DNA of 64,000 nt from Sepiola atlantica (GCA_963556195.1 OY744528.1:62929646-62993645), one strand, 5' to 3'. Positions 45,678 to 56,290 are shown, numbered from the stretch's first letter. Notes: generated by a model from the letters alone, not told the origin. Numbers and translations: made by a program.

Positions 45678-46180
45678 ATCTCTATATAACATTATACATG
45701 TCTATATGTGTATATATTTGTATGTACGGGATTCACTCCTAAAATAACCAACCGATCATTAAGAAATTTTGAACCCAGCTGCTAAGGGTAAGATGTCGGA
45801 ATGTGAGCTTCATTTAGTTTGATTTAGTTTTAGGCGAAGGGGATAAAAACGATAGAATTTGTTTGTGAAAATTCAAGTAGCTTCGATTTTTGTGAAATTT
45901 GAACAATAGATATTACACAACAATGGAGAAATATCCCCCAAATGCTAGTTTATTTGTATTTTATCGGATTTTAGTGGGCAGAATATGGGTACCCACTCTT
46001 ATTTGAAAATTAAAATATTTCAGATTTGCATTGAATTTTTTTATAGTCATAAGACACCAATTTAGGAAGATTCCCTGAATTTTAATTTCTTTTGGAGAAG
46101 CATTACATTTTAGACATTTTTTAGAATTAAAATCATAGATTTTAATCATAATTGAAATAAGGATACTTGCCATAATGTTC
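45678..46180 (+). repeat. Dispersed repeat A, copy 4
   Basis: Begins TCTCTATATAACATTATAC, continues TTGTATGTACGGGATTCACT and AACCAACCGATCATTA, and follows 7645-8165 to its end at AGAATTAAAATCA. The Penelope-like fragment begins directly after it. Confidence 0.65.
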
Positions 46181-46209
46181 ATTTTTATTCGCACCATAAT
46201 AACAAAGTA

Positions 46210-46910
46210 AAATCAGGTATTATAATTGGTTTCTACCTCAAAGAACTTAGAATATGTAGCAAAGAACATCTAAATGAAGAATATAAATACATTGAACACA
46301 CCCTCAAAACACTACAGTACCCAATGTATTTTATACAAAACTCCAAAAGAAAAGCTCTGTAAATTCACTCAAATCTCAAACAAGACAACTCATCAACCAT
46401 CCCTATAATAAATAGACATATAGCTCTACCGACTAACTCTAATAACAACTCCATTTACACAAAACTTAATAAACTAGGCATAAACATAACACAATTAACT
46501 TCAGTAAGTATTATAGATTTAATCAAAACATCTAAACTTAACACTACACCTAATGTCAAAGCTGGCATATACTCCATCCCTTGTCTAGATTGTAATAAGA
46601 TCTACATAGGGTAGACGCAGCGTAGTCTCGACAAGCGGATTTATGAGCATAAAAGAGCGATTAAAACAAACAACACGCTTAACGCCTTATATGCTAACAC
46701 TATGGAGTATGGGCATCGTTTTGACTTTGATAAATCTACTTTAATCAAGTTAATACATAATAAATGAACACGTCGACTAATTGTGTCTGCACTAATAGCC
46801 CTTTCCACAAATACAATTAAACAGAGAATGGGCTTCTACTTGATCTCCCCTAACCTATCAAAAGCAATTATTCAGACATATCTAGACACCGGTTGATTCC
46901 GTGAGTTTTG
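46210..46910 (+). pseudogene. Penelope-like element C-terminal half with GIY-YIG nuclease
   Basis: The frame reads GFYLKELRICSKEHLNEEY, the RT thumb region, then a linker, then KAGIYSIPCLDCNKIYIG near 46560-46611, the GIY...YIG nuclease signature with its CxxC insert, then RSLDKRIYEHKRAI near 46622. It ends at about 46905. The codon after YIG is TAG and at least two further stops occur, so it is not functional. The GIY-YIG domain makes the DNA nick for PLE integration. The RT palm is missing here, opposite to the fossil at 480-2110. Confidence 0.88.
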
Positions 46911-47112
46911 AATTGTCTTCCTTTGGACCCCTTTCTACTTTTTATTCTTTTCTTTTCTTTTCCGTTACTATTTTTTTTGCTATGTATTTATCTTTGACTC
47001 TATACATATTAACATATCTTCCCTCTCTACATGAACCCTACCACTATACATATTTCTCATAATTTATAGACTTTCTCGTCTTTTGTCCTTGAGTTTTTAC
47101 GTCTTCCGCATA
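46911..47112. other. Possible Penelope 3' flank
   Basis: T-rich sequence leading into (TA)n; no structure recognised. Confidence 0.3.
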
Positions 47113-47145
47113 TTCCATTTTAATTTCATATATATACATATATAC

Positions 47146-47232
<87 letters not shown>
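47113..47232. repeat. (TA)n microsatellite
   Basis: About 115 bp almost pure TA. A tyrosine/isoleucine reading frame across it is an artefact. Confidence 0.97.
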
Positions 47233-47233
<1 letters not shown>

Positions 47234-47337
47234 CTATTTCATGTATCCACATAACATTTTATAAGGAGATATCATTTTTTTATGTATCAATTTTCAGAAT
47301 TTACTTCAACAGTGCTCTATACGTAAGTAAAGCTAGG

Positions 47338-47510
47338 TAGTAAGCTATGAAAATATATTTATGGCAATTAAGCTACACAGAGGCTCCCGCGTTTCATCCC
47401 CGGGGGAAATCTTCAGGCTAAAATGCATTTTAGCCTGAAGATTCCCCCGGGGATGAAACGCGGGAGCCTCTGTGTAGCTTAATTGCCATAAATATATTTT
47501 CATAGCTTAC

Positions 47511-47512
<2 letters not shown>
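47338..47512. repeat. 175 bp near-perfect palindrome
   Basis: TAGTAAGCTATGAAAATATA at the left is mirrored by TATATTTTCATAGCTTACTA at the right. The ~87 bp arms differ by a single inserted A near 47410, and the centre is ATGCAT with no spacer. The arms hold CCCGCGTTTCATCCCCGGGG, giving a very stable GC core. In the right arm CTGAAGA, a short stem, then TGAAAC resembles a decayed hammerhead, a weak observation. It ends at (TA)n on the right. Confidence 0.93.
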
Positions 47513-47556
<44 letters not shown>

Positions 47557-47600
47557 CGTGCGTGCGTGTGTGTGTGACTGTGAGCGCATTTGTTTGTGTG
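47513..47600. repeat. (TA)n(TG)n microsatellite
   Basis: TA run, then TG with a few CG interruptions. Confidence 0.95.
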
Positions 47601-48031
47601 TGTACGTGAGTATGTATGCGTATTATCCAGAAATCCTGTCTGAGTTTTCCCCTATTCTAAGATAAGCTAATCAATTCGTATTTCATGTCGTCATTTTATG
47701 AAGTAAAAATTGACTGACTAAAAGTGGCAGATGTTGAACTTTGACCTTCACTGGTAATAATGGCGGATGAAGTTATATTCTGTCTGAATCGATACAGGTT
47801 CTTTTTCAAAAGCCAGTTTCAGTCAGAAGAATACGAAATCCAATAAAAATAAAGCGGCTTGATTACCATAGATTTAGATTCATCTCCATAACTGTTGCTT
47901 CTTTGCACGTCATCAAATTTCTAGATTTCTCTCAAGTATGATTATTATTAAAAGGAGTCAATATATATATTTCATACTAACTTCATCATAGCATTCATTT
48001 TTCTCTTGCTCAAAAAGTATGTATGTATGTA

Positions 48032-48072
<41 letters not shown>

Positions 48073-48289
48073 ATATAGTCCTTGTGTGTTTTTGTTCATA
48101 GGAGTTAATCCGGTAAGCCTACTGGGTTTATTCCAAATAACAAGTAAAGCTATATTTTTTAGTACATTTTTATTTATAAAAATATTCTGGCTACATATGT
48201 GCATACATGTGCGGCTACAACCTTATTCAAGTGTTTGTCCTCATGAGGCCCGTTCGACAGTGAAGCGGCGATCTTAAGGTATACATACT
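47601..48289. other. AT-rich DNA with (TA)n at 48035-48066
   Basis: Also a GTAT run near 48016-48030. No gene seen. Confidence 0.45.
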
Positions 48290-48830
48290 CCATTATTTTA
48301 AATATAGTAATAGTAAAGTTTAAGCTTTAGAGAGACATATACTAAATATCCATTATTAATTGAAGTAATAGTAGTTTGAATCAGAAAATAAACACGTTAT
48401 GTTAGTTAAACGTATATAAATATTATTATTTCACATGCACTCCAGGATCGTCAGACCACAATTGAACATTTTTACCAATAAACCAAAATAAATAGAAAAT
48501 TTGTTAAGATCCGGGGTAATCATTTTGGAAGGAGGGAATTAGGTTTTCTATTCTTTCAAACTGTACAGTTAGGATTCATAGTTGGGCTAATGGCTCTATT
48601 AAGCTTTATTTAAATCTAGTATACCGACGCACACTAATCACATATCCCCGTCCATCTCTTTCCCCAGCCTCACGTGCCCATCACAGGGTACATTTGCCTA
48701 TATGGCACAACAGCCACCGACTTATCTATTTCGTCAACTAATGGCAGCTAACTAGCTCTGACCTAACGAGTCAATGTATCAGGCTCAATTTCGTGCAGTC
48801 TTTAAAAAGGTTTAACTTCCCGACTGTCGC
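48290..48830 (+). repeat. Dispersed repeat E, copy 1
   Basis: Aligns with 50300-50905 over its length: AGGATCGTCAGAC, ACCGACGCACACT, GCACAACAGCCACC, then AGTCAATGTATCAGGCT. The second copy has an extra ~125 bp between the last two landmarks. The two lie in direct orientation 2 kb apart. Confidence 0.65.
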
Positions 48831-49154
48831 CACTTTTCAAATTAACATTTCGTATATACATGCCCTTTTTGAGTTTAAGGATCAGGCTGATATAGATTAT
48901 GTCTTTTCAATTAAAATCAGATAGTGATGTTATATGAAAGTAGTCCTAAATCTATATTATTTCTAATGCAACTTTCGGCATATCAATTGCAATGTGCCCC
49001 TAACACACGATGTATTTATTGGTATTTATATATATTATTTACTTTTTATGAGTCATATCTAACTTCATGTGTGTATTACAATCTTTATCTGGTATATATT
49101 ATTATGTGTGTATTAATCTCTCTCTCTCTCTATATATATATGTATATATATATA

Positions 49155-49193
<39 letters not shown>

Positions 49194-49220
49194 TTGCCCC
49201 TTTAAGAAATTAAAGTTGAG
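48831..49220. other. AT-rich DNA with (TC)n(TA)n at 49117-49190
   Basis: Between the repeat E block and the SINE; otherwise nothing recognised. Confidence 0.45.
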
Positions 49221-49324
49221 CACTCTCGCCCGTCTGAAATTGTTACTTTCCTGCACTGATGAGAGCAATAAGCTTGAAACTCTAGTGTCTGTAGGTATTA
49301 ATGATTTAATATTTATTTATAAAT

Positions 49325-49325
<1 letters not shown>
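49221..49325 (+). mobile_element. Hammerhead SINE, copy 2, 5'-truncated
   Basis: Only the 3' part is present: CTCGCCCGTCTGAAATTGTT, the ribozyme segment, and the AT-rich tail running into (TA)n at 49326-49361. The tRNA-like part is missing, as expected of a 5'-truncated retrocopy. Confidence 0.7.
49251..49294 (+). ncRNA. Hammerhead ribozyme motif, copy 2
   Basis: CTGCA, CTGATGA, GAGC-AATAA-GCTT, GAAA, then ACTC-TA-GTGT, C, TGTAG. Stem I pairs fully (CTGCA with TGTAG) and stem II is kept. The very short stem III has one U-U mismatch. Core residues are intact. Confidence 0.75.
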
Positions 49326-49361
<36 letters not shown>

Positions 49362-49363
<2 letters not shown>

Positions 49364-50099
49364 TACAAGTAATATCTAACAATATGCCTCTACATATAAG
49401 TCGTATATATACGTGTGTAAAACACATTTTATTGCACCAAATATACGCGTCATCTCGAGTTCGCATTACACAACTAACCCCCGATGTATGTAAATTAAAT
49501 GTAATCATGGTATTGCTCATGTTCGTTCAAGTTATCTATTATTACCTTAATTGTATGGTAAATGGATACCAAAGGTTTGAGGAGATTGGTATAATTTAAT
49601 TCCGTTTGAATTTTCCTTTCTATAGCATTTTAATAAAACTTAGTAAACTAATCTAATATTATTTTTGTAGTTTTAACTTCCGATGAGAGATTCTCAAATG
49701 CCCTAATCTGTTTGTTATTTTAAATTTCATTCTCTGCCTGTATCTAAAGCAAAACTCGCCTCTTTGATTTAGTATATTATTATGTTCGTACCTTAATATT
49801 CTGATCTTCTCCTCTAAGCATAGGTTGCATTTCTCCTCCAAGCATAGGTTGGATTTCTGCTTGATTCCTCCGGGAGTGTTAGATCTGCACAACATCGAGC
49901 AGGGGCCTACCGGTGTCAGAAGATTTTCCCGCAGTTACGAAAGATGTTTCGACACAGCTGTTTGTTTGTAGTACTGGATTTGAAAGATAATATTTCATAT
50001 AATAAAAACGTTGTTTCCAGCTACCTGCGTAGATTCCGATGTATATTTTATTGCTGTTGATTTGCTCCTTCGGGAAAATATTTGAATTATTATACAATG
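49362..50099. other. AT-rich DNA with no recognised gene
   Basis: No supported domain in open frames 49659-49895 or 49879-50097. Confidence 0.4.
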
Positions 50100-50290
50100 T
50101 TAAGAAAGATGGGCAATGCCTGGGAGGATGTTATCATAACGAACGGACGTATACTACACTGTCTCCTCAAGGAAGAAGGTAATGCCTGGGAGTATGGTCT
50201 CATGACAACGGAACATATACTACACTACTCCAAAAAGAAAAGATAATGGCTGGGTGGATCGTATCATGACAACACAACAGATAGTAAACT
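50100..50290. repeat. ~65 bp tandem repeat, three units
   Basis: Units contain AATGCCTGGGAG, ATCATGACAACG and TATACTACACTACTCC. A related single unit (GGTAATGCCTGGAAG) sits at about 45043. Confidence 0.75.
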
Positions 50291-50299
50291 ACTCTTTTA

Positions 50300-50905
50300 A
50301 TTGAGCATTAAACGAGAGTAATAGTATAATTTCAGATTTAGCGAGACAGATACCAAATCTCCATTACTAATACATATATAAGTTAAAATTTAAAAAACAA
50401 CGACTTAAAACACCATTCAGTTAAAAGTAATAAGTTATTTCACTTACTCTCTAGGATCGTCAGACGTCAATTTAACATTTTCACCCAAAAATATAGATAA
50501 GAAGGATGGAGGAAATAAGCGTTTTCAATCTTTTAATATTTCAGGTCGTGCTGTGAGATTTTTTATTCAAGCCGAGTGTACCGACGCACACTTCTTACAT
50601 ATCCTCGTCTCTCTCCCTACCCGCTCTCAGGCACACATCACAGATCCCTCCCCCATTAGCACAACAGCCACCAAATTTATTTAATTTCTTATATATTGCT
50701 CATATTACTGATTATTATTTTTGGGAAATGAAATCCTCTGTATTTTAAATCAAACGTTGATATTATGGTTAATAGTAGACTTTAATTTGACCTTTAGTCA
50801 TGTAAATTACTTACGTATTTATAATAGCAGCCAACCAGCTCTAACCTTACGAGTTAATGTATCAGGCTATGGCCAGTCTCTAAGCGGGTTTAACTTCGCC
50901 TTACA
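50300..50905 (+). repeat. Dispersed repeat E, copy 2
   Basis: See copy 1. This copy includes the extra ~125 bp AT-rich stretch around 50690-50815. The block continues into 51095-51640, where a ~90 bp stretch (CGTCAGGC/CGTCGGCC, CTACGATT, TTACCTCCTCC) is also repeated once. Confidence 0.6.
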
Positions 50906-52129
50906 ACGTAAGGATGCATCAGATCCATACATACATTTGGAAAAATCGGAAGTTTAAATTTTGTCCAAATTTCAACCTTGACCGAAATTTAAGTATTTTA
51001 AGTGCACATTAAGTGAATAGTAATATGCACATTAAAAAAATGGCCGACATAAACATATATCGAGTCGTGTATTTGACACACAGAAACATTACATTTTCGT
51101 CAGGCTTCGAACTACGATTAGGTTTGCTGGTTCTGTCCTATTCTCAGCATCTTAGACATTACCTCCTCCTTCAGAATGAGCGATTGGTTTATTGCAGTTT
51201 GCTATAGGGACCACTGCTGGAGGAAAGCCGACGGATTCGATCTAGGCTATTTTTTTACCCTTACAGATAACCCGAGATGGGGCGAGGGGTTCTTTCTCTC
51301 CACTTTAAGCAGACTTCATGCCTAAGCTTATTACAACGGAAAGCAAGTACACACGCATCATTTGGGAGTGGAATTGATCCATTGCAAGTTGCCTGAGGCG
51401 TTCCTACTGGTGAATGCTTGAGCTATTCTTGTAGGTAATTTTCTACGGATCATGGACTTCATTGTAATGTTCAGAAATCGGCACACCCGCATTAAGCTTA
51501 ACATTGTCTCACAATCAGTCCTTGTAGGGAGGGAGTTAAATTAAAACTCACATTTTCGTCGGCCCTGACGCTACGATTTAATTTGTTGGTGATCAATAAG
51601 CCATTTTCCCAGGCATTACTTCCTCCTTTCAATGTTGTTGAGGGGGGTTACGCCCTCGTTTCCCTCATTTGGTGGTGAGTTGGTTTCTCGCCAATTTCCT
51701 GATGCGCACTACTGTGAAATGCCGCCGGGTCCGATTCAAGCACTTTTAATAGGTTATTCTATACCGGAGCTCACGACTTGTCATACATTGAAGCTATACC
51801 TTGTCTCACATCTGGCCTTCGTGAAGAGGTTGGCAAATAGGGATAAATAACATATAAATACAAGACTAACAGTGGTCTATATTGTTCGTAAAGTAAACGA
51901 CATGAGACTTGTCATAAAGCATTTCTCCCCCTCTCTTTCTAGTTTGATGCATAACGTCATTATTTTATTAGATCGTTCACTATGCACGGTTAATACGACC
52001 TCTGTTTTAAATGATAATGCCACAAACTAATGACGTCATCTATGCGAACCTAGACAAAAGCAACAATCATATAGTTATACTAGTATATAGATTAAATATA
52101 TGATCAAGGATTTTTTCTTCGAGAAATCT
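50906..52129. other. Unassigned, with a diverged internal duplication
   Basis: The segments 51095-51180 and 51555-51640 are related. CTTCGTG and CCGGAGCTCACGACTTGTCA near 51765 are unmatched elsewhere. No coding region supported. Confidence 0.4.
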
Positions 52130-52420
52130 ACTTTCTACTCTCTCGTTATTTTCATAGAAAATACTCGACTGAGCTTCACTCTCTGATTCCTCTCTGTAAG
52201 AGATGCACAACAAACGCATCTCTCTATCACTACTGCAAATAACTTTCCTTTCTTCCTACATGTGCCTAACATCAAACGAAATTTCCATGAACAGAGTTTC
52301 TTTCCAAGAACCTCTCATCTGACAAGCACATTAACACGTACTTGCTTTCCCGCAGATTAGAACATGGTCGTCTGCAAAACTAATGTCAACGAATACTAGT
52401 GATAAACATCGTCATTAGTA
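52130..52420 (-). pseudogene. LINE reverse transcriptase scrap (FADD box)
   Basis: The minus strand near 52405-52355 reads VDISFADDHVLICGKAS, a non-LTR FADD catalytic box with its usual hydrophobic neighbours. Downstream frames contain scraps only. The clade cannot be told. Confidence 0.45.
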
Positions 52421-52442
52421 ATGACATTTTTTCATCCCATTC

Positions 52443-52694
52443 ATCAGTTTCGATCCTCTCATAATATTCTTCATCATTCAACTGACACTCCATTCAACCT
52501 TTATTCTCGAGTGGCTTGTGACTTTGATACTTGGTGACTTTTGTCTCAGTTAAATACTATTCATTTTTATCAGTTTCAATCCTTTCATAATATTCTTCAT
52601 CATTCAACTGACACTCCATTCAACCCATATTCTCGAGTGGATTGTGGCCTTGATACTTGGTGACTCTTGTCTAAGTTAAATAGTATTCATTTCT
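52443..52694. repeat. 126 bp tandem duplication
   Basis: ATCAGTTTC starts at 52443 and 52569. Both copies carry CATTCAACTGACACTCCATT and TTCTCGAGTGG, and about 90% of positions agree. A distant single copy of the CTCGAGTGGCT segment is at 19387. Confidence 0.88.
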
Positions 52695-53099
52695 GTTGTT
52701 GACTTTTCGTCATTATCAGCTGCCTTAGGACGAAAAAAAATATTGACTGTTATTATACACAGGTGGATATGATGTAAAAAAATAAGATTTTTTTTCATCA
52801 GATGGTGTTTATTTAATTAATGTTAAATTAAATGCTTGTCGTTCAGGTAAAACGTGGACAAAAGTTTTTACGAAAATTTGTACATTAATGCATTCCGCTG
52901 AATCTGCCACCACCCCTCCCACGAAAATGAGATCATACTCTTTTATGCATTTACGTTTAAACACCATTGAAAAACTGCGCAGAAAGAAGAAAAAAAACAA
53001 ATAACAAATATTTTAAAATTTAGAGTATCGAATTCTTTTTCGTACATAAATTAACATAAACTGATCTCTTATTTCTGGGTCATTCTATCTTTTTAGGGC
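52695..53099. other. AT-rich DNA with no recognised gene
   Basis: Open frame 52809-53000 (minus) has no recognisable domain. Confidence 0.4.
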
Positions 53100-53410
53100 A
53101 GTTAACCGAATTTGTTTTTCACTAATCCAAAGTTTGAGTTGTAAGGTTTTAAAGCCGCACGTAATTACCTGAAATGTAGATAGCCCCCCCCCAATAAAAA
53201 AAGACGCAAAAAAGCTGAAAAATAGTAAAACTGGCCTAAAACGCTATAATGGACTGGACACGTGGAATCATTTTACGTTAAATTTATATGCGAAACTGAT
53301 CACTTAGTCTAAATTCTAAAATAATGGATTTTTCTTCTTTCTTTTTTCCATCAAGCTTTTCAGAGTATTCACATGCAAACGCCTAAGAAAGTAGAATCTA
53401 ATTCTTTTTT
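53100..53410 (+). repeat. Dispersed repeat D, copy 2
   Basis: Matches 11890-12300 in order; CATTTTACGTTAAATTTATA is identical in both. Confidence 0.5.
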
Positions 53411-53535
53411 TTCGGGGCGGGGGGTGTTAATTTACAATAATGCCAATAATTTTTATTTATTTATCACAATCAATTTTATTTTAGTCGGCGTGGATGTCAC
53501 CTCCGTTATGTTAGACGGTCGCGGTCTAAATGATG

Positions 53536-53536
<1 letters not shown>

Positions 53537-53583
<47 letters not shown>

Positions 53584-53592
53584 GCCGCCGAT
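53537..53592. repeat. (GCC)n microsatellite
   Basis: About 18 GCC units in otherwise AT-rich DNA, and a poly-Arg or poly-Ala frame by repetition. It is a local G+C spike at the edge of repeat D. Confidence 0.95.
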
Positions 53593-54290
53593 ACTATTGA
53601 TGTTAAAATTTATGTTACAAACATAGTGATCACCGGTAACATCATATTTCTAAGTAATGTTATATTCTTAGCAGTTAGAGTCGTGGTATCTTAGTAAATA
53701 GGTATGCGAAACGAGTGTACATGAAACAGATAACATTTAACTCACATGTAAGTGTTAACTGGCGGATTTTCAACAAATGAAGGGGCTTTCACCTCGTCTG
53801 AAACGAATTCTCTTCGAGCCTATGTGAACTCGCTGGTTCCAATATAACAGCTGCTTGCTAACGAGAGAAGATTTTGCTGACACACCAACACTCCGGTAAC
53901 ACGTTGAGATGGAAATAATGACAACAACCAGCGCTCCAAAACACTGTAGGCGCACCCCAAAAACACGACTTATACTAAAAAATGAGGACATACACTAACA
54001 AGATGGAACTCTTATCAAATACATACACATTTCTAAGGCTGTCTTTTTTAGAAACGAGAACGTTGGACTTTTTAATACAGGTGAACAATTTTCTAACATA
54101 AAATATATTTTATACTATTGGAAATTTGTAAGTATATACATAGGTTTTCATCACTTTCATTCTCAGCAACCATTTGTGTCCATTTAAACTTTTAATTGTT
54201 ATCGTGGGTCTTGGTACATCCGAAGACGCCACAACCGTCTATATCTAATCCAAACCAGGATTCTCTTAAACAAGTACTAAGACGAACGTA
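53593..54290. other. AT-rich DNA with no recognised gene
   Basis: Minus frame 53770-53991 has a hydrophobic start but no recognisable domain; not supported. Confidence 0.4.
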
Positions 54291-54296
54291 GCACTT

Positions 54297-54339
54297 TCTA
54301 TCGTCGTCGTCGTCGTCGTCGTTGTGGTCATCATCATCA

Positions 54340-54431
<92 letters not shown>

Positions 54432-54480
54432 GTCATCGTCGTTATCATCGTTGTCGTCGTCGTTGTCGTCGTAATAATCA
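54297..54480. repeat. Compound (CGT)n / (CAT)n array
   Basis: Blocks of CGT and CAT alternate, with GTT/TGT variants at the edges. CGT to CAT change is what deamination of methylated CpG on the opposite strand produces. Confidence 0.95.
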
Positions 54481-54689
54481 CGCTAACCATGTAAAGTTTC
54501 GTTTGAACCATTGTTCGAACTTACATAAAAATAAACTTACCCACAGAGTCGCTTTTATTCATATAGAAGTGGTCATTTAATGATTTGAACGGTTTTTTGT
54601 TATCTTTTCCATGTCTCCAGAAATAAACAGTCTCTGGTATTTGTTTTTACGACGCATGCAAATATTTTTGCAATTTGGCTGGGATAGCT

Positions 54690-55030
54690 AGAAAAAGTTT
54701 TGTCCGTCTAACCTTTCAGCGCAAACTCGGTGTCTCGATTCGGCCACTGGTCAAGGTGACCTAATGCCGGAATGACTCATCGAATCTCTTGTCGTCTCCG
54801 GCCAATTCAACCCGCTCCCCTCACCTCAGCTTAGCCGCACGTCTCAACTGGACGTTGCTATTTTGCCTTCTTTATTTTCTTTCTTTTTAAAAATGTTTAT
54901 TTTATTTTCGCCGCTTTATGTGTCTGTTATACCTCCGCCCTCGGCGACGGCCATTGACGCCACGCCCCGATTGCCAGATGCTGAAAATCTGCAAGATAAG
55001 GTGGTAAAGATGAGATGAGAAATAAAGCTG
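54690..55030 (+). other. CpG-containing stretch, possible promoter/5' UTR
   Basis: This is noticeably richer in CpG and G+C than the surrounding 10 kb (e.g. CTCGGTGTCTCGATTCGGCC near 54728). It precedes the one plausible exon. No TATA box or initiator could be fixed. Confidence 0.25.
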
Positions 55031-55112
55031 GATGCGAAAATCGAAGACAAAAAGAAGAAAACAAAAACAGAAGAAAAGAAAAATAATAAATGATAGACAA
55101 ATATCACTGCCT

Positions 55113-55352
55113 ATGGGCTTGAAGGGAGCTGGTTGGACTGGGGGATTTATCGACAGCGATAAAGAAGAGGACAGAAATAGTGGCAACTCAGATAAATTAG
55201 TAGATAAATCAGTGCAACAGCAACAAAAATACCGGACTACGCACCAGTGGTTTTGGCTGTCTAGAATACTTGTTTATGCAATAAAATTTTGCCTTTGGCC
55301 AGACTTGATTATTTTTTGTGCTGCTTATTTAGAAAGTAGAAATAGATCATGA
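55113..55352 (+). CDS. Candidate first coding exon, membrane protein, unrecognised
   Basis: ATG at 55113 (MGLKGAGWTGGFIDSDKEED) opens an 80-codon frame. The frame also extends 27 codons upstream through a Lys/Arg-rich stretch that looks like untranslated A-rich DNA, so the internal ATG is preferred. The N-terminal half is polar and acidic. The C-terminal half, from about residue 46, is WFWLSRILVYAIKFCLWPDL followed by IIFCAAYLE, one likely membrane segment. A possible splice donor (AAA|GTAGAA) lies at 55335, before the stop at 55350-55352. Composition is unlike the repeats around it. I do not recognise the family; it may be chance. Confidence 0.3.
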   Translation: MGLKGAGWTGGFIDSDKEEDRNSGNSDKLVDKSVQQQQKYRTTHQWFWLSRILVYAIKFCLWPDLIIFCAAYLESRNRS

Positions 55353-55500
55353 TTATTCTGCATTCCCCGGTAGGGACGCCTTAGGCAGGTAGAGATGGGT
55401 CAACCCCAGTTCAAAGAGAGAAGCCTTGGGAGGGTGGACCTCTTATAACCATACCTCAGTCCGAGAGAAGTTATATCACCACTTATTGTCAAACACGTAT
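55351..55500 (-). ncRNA. U2-derived sequence, 3' half
   Basis: The minus strand contains GGTCCACCCTCCCA, then CTGCCTAAGGCGTCCCTACC and GGGGAATGC, colinear with 33019-33140. The U2 5' head is not clear here. Together the two copies define a repeated unit ending CCTACCGGGGAATGC-(A/T)GAATAA. Confidence 0.55.
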
Positions 55501-55534
55501 CCTCGATTGGTATAAAAACAAAAACAAACGAACA

Positions 55535-55800
55535 GAATTTCACGACATTTCGACCGTGTAACCTTCAGTCTTCTTCAGATTCCTCGTTTCGAGTTTGGAA
55601 ATCTTGATGTTAAACTCGACAACCAATTTCGCAATTTCGAATTTAACATTTGTTTATTCATATCCACGGGTGTCGTTTGTTCTCATTCCATCAGACAGGA
55701 CCTTATAGAAGTGTTAATTGTTATATTATTCTTAGTAATTATCGCCTGTATTAAAGATTGAACCTTCAACCTCCAAAAGACCGCCACTTAGAACTTATTT
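55535..55800 (-). repeat. Dispersed repeat C, copy 1 (Penelope-type tail)
   Basis: On the minus strand: TGAAGAAGACTGAAGGTTAC then ACGGTCGAAATGTCGTG. GACTG and CGGTC can pair as stem II of a minimal hammerhead whose boxes read CUGAAGA (normally CUGAUGA) and GAAA. Such small hammerheads accompany Penelope-like elements in animals. It pairs in order with 56060-56290. Confidence 0.5.
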
Positions 55801-56059
55801 TTAATGCCGTGCTACAGCAAGAGAACTGCACGAATTAAGCAGAGAAACTAAAATGGTAATTTATATTGAAGAGAGAAACACTTAGGCAAAACTCGCAAAA
55901 CACGAAAGGATGAAGCCAGTAAATTGAGCATTTGCATTAGTTGTATTATTCATCTTTTTTTATTTTCAACTTAGTTCACCCCAAACAAGGCAAGTTGCCA
56001 CTGTAGACGTTAGGTGCTACTGAGAATTAGGGTGCAAGTTTTGGGGAGCATCCTAAATT
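55801..56059. other. AT-rich DNA, nothing recognised
   Basis: Lies between the two repeat C copies. No feature seen. Confidence 0.4.
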
Positions 56060-56290
56060 GGGAGCTTGCTTGTTAGTTTCACAACGTTTTGGTCGATGTA
56101 ACATCCGACCTTCTTCGGGTGAATCTTTTTAAACTCAGCAATCTATACGGAATTTCGTGCTGAAATCTTTATGAGTGATTGTTCTCGTTCCGTCTGCCGT
56201 GACCAGGTAAAAGTGTAAAATAATTTTCATTTTAATCTTATTTTTAGTTATTACGCATGCAGTAAGGATTGAACCTTCAACCTTCAGAAT
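56060..56290 (-). repeat. Dispersed repeat C, copy 2
   Basis: On the minus strand CCGAAGAAGGTCGGATGTTA, then CATCGACCAAAACGTTGTG. The stem II arms are GGTCG and CGACC, different from copy 1 but still complementary. Both copies share the AGGTTGAAGGTTCAATC segment on the minus strand. Confidence 0.5.

Noticed and set aside
47083..49205. Tyr/Ile-rich frames such as 47083-47340 and 48924-49205, plus 63086-63406
   Set aside because: Translations of (TA)n microsatellites.
54266..54511. Met/Thr-rich minus-strand frame
   Set aside because: Translation of the CGT/CAT trinucleotide array.
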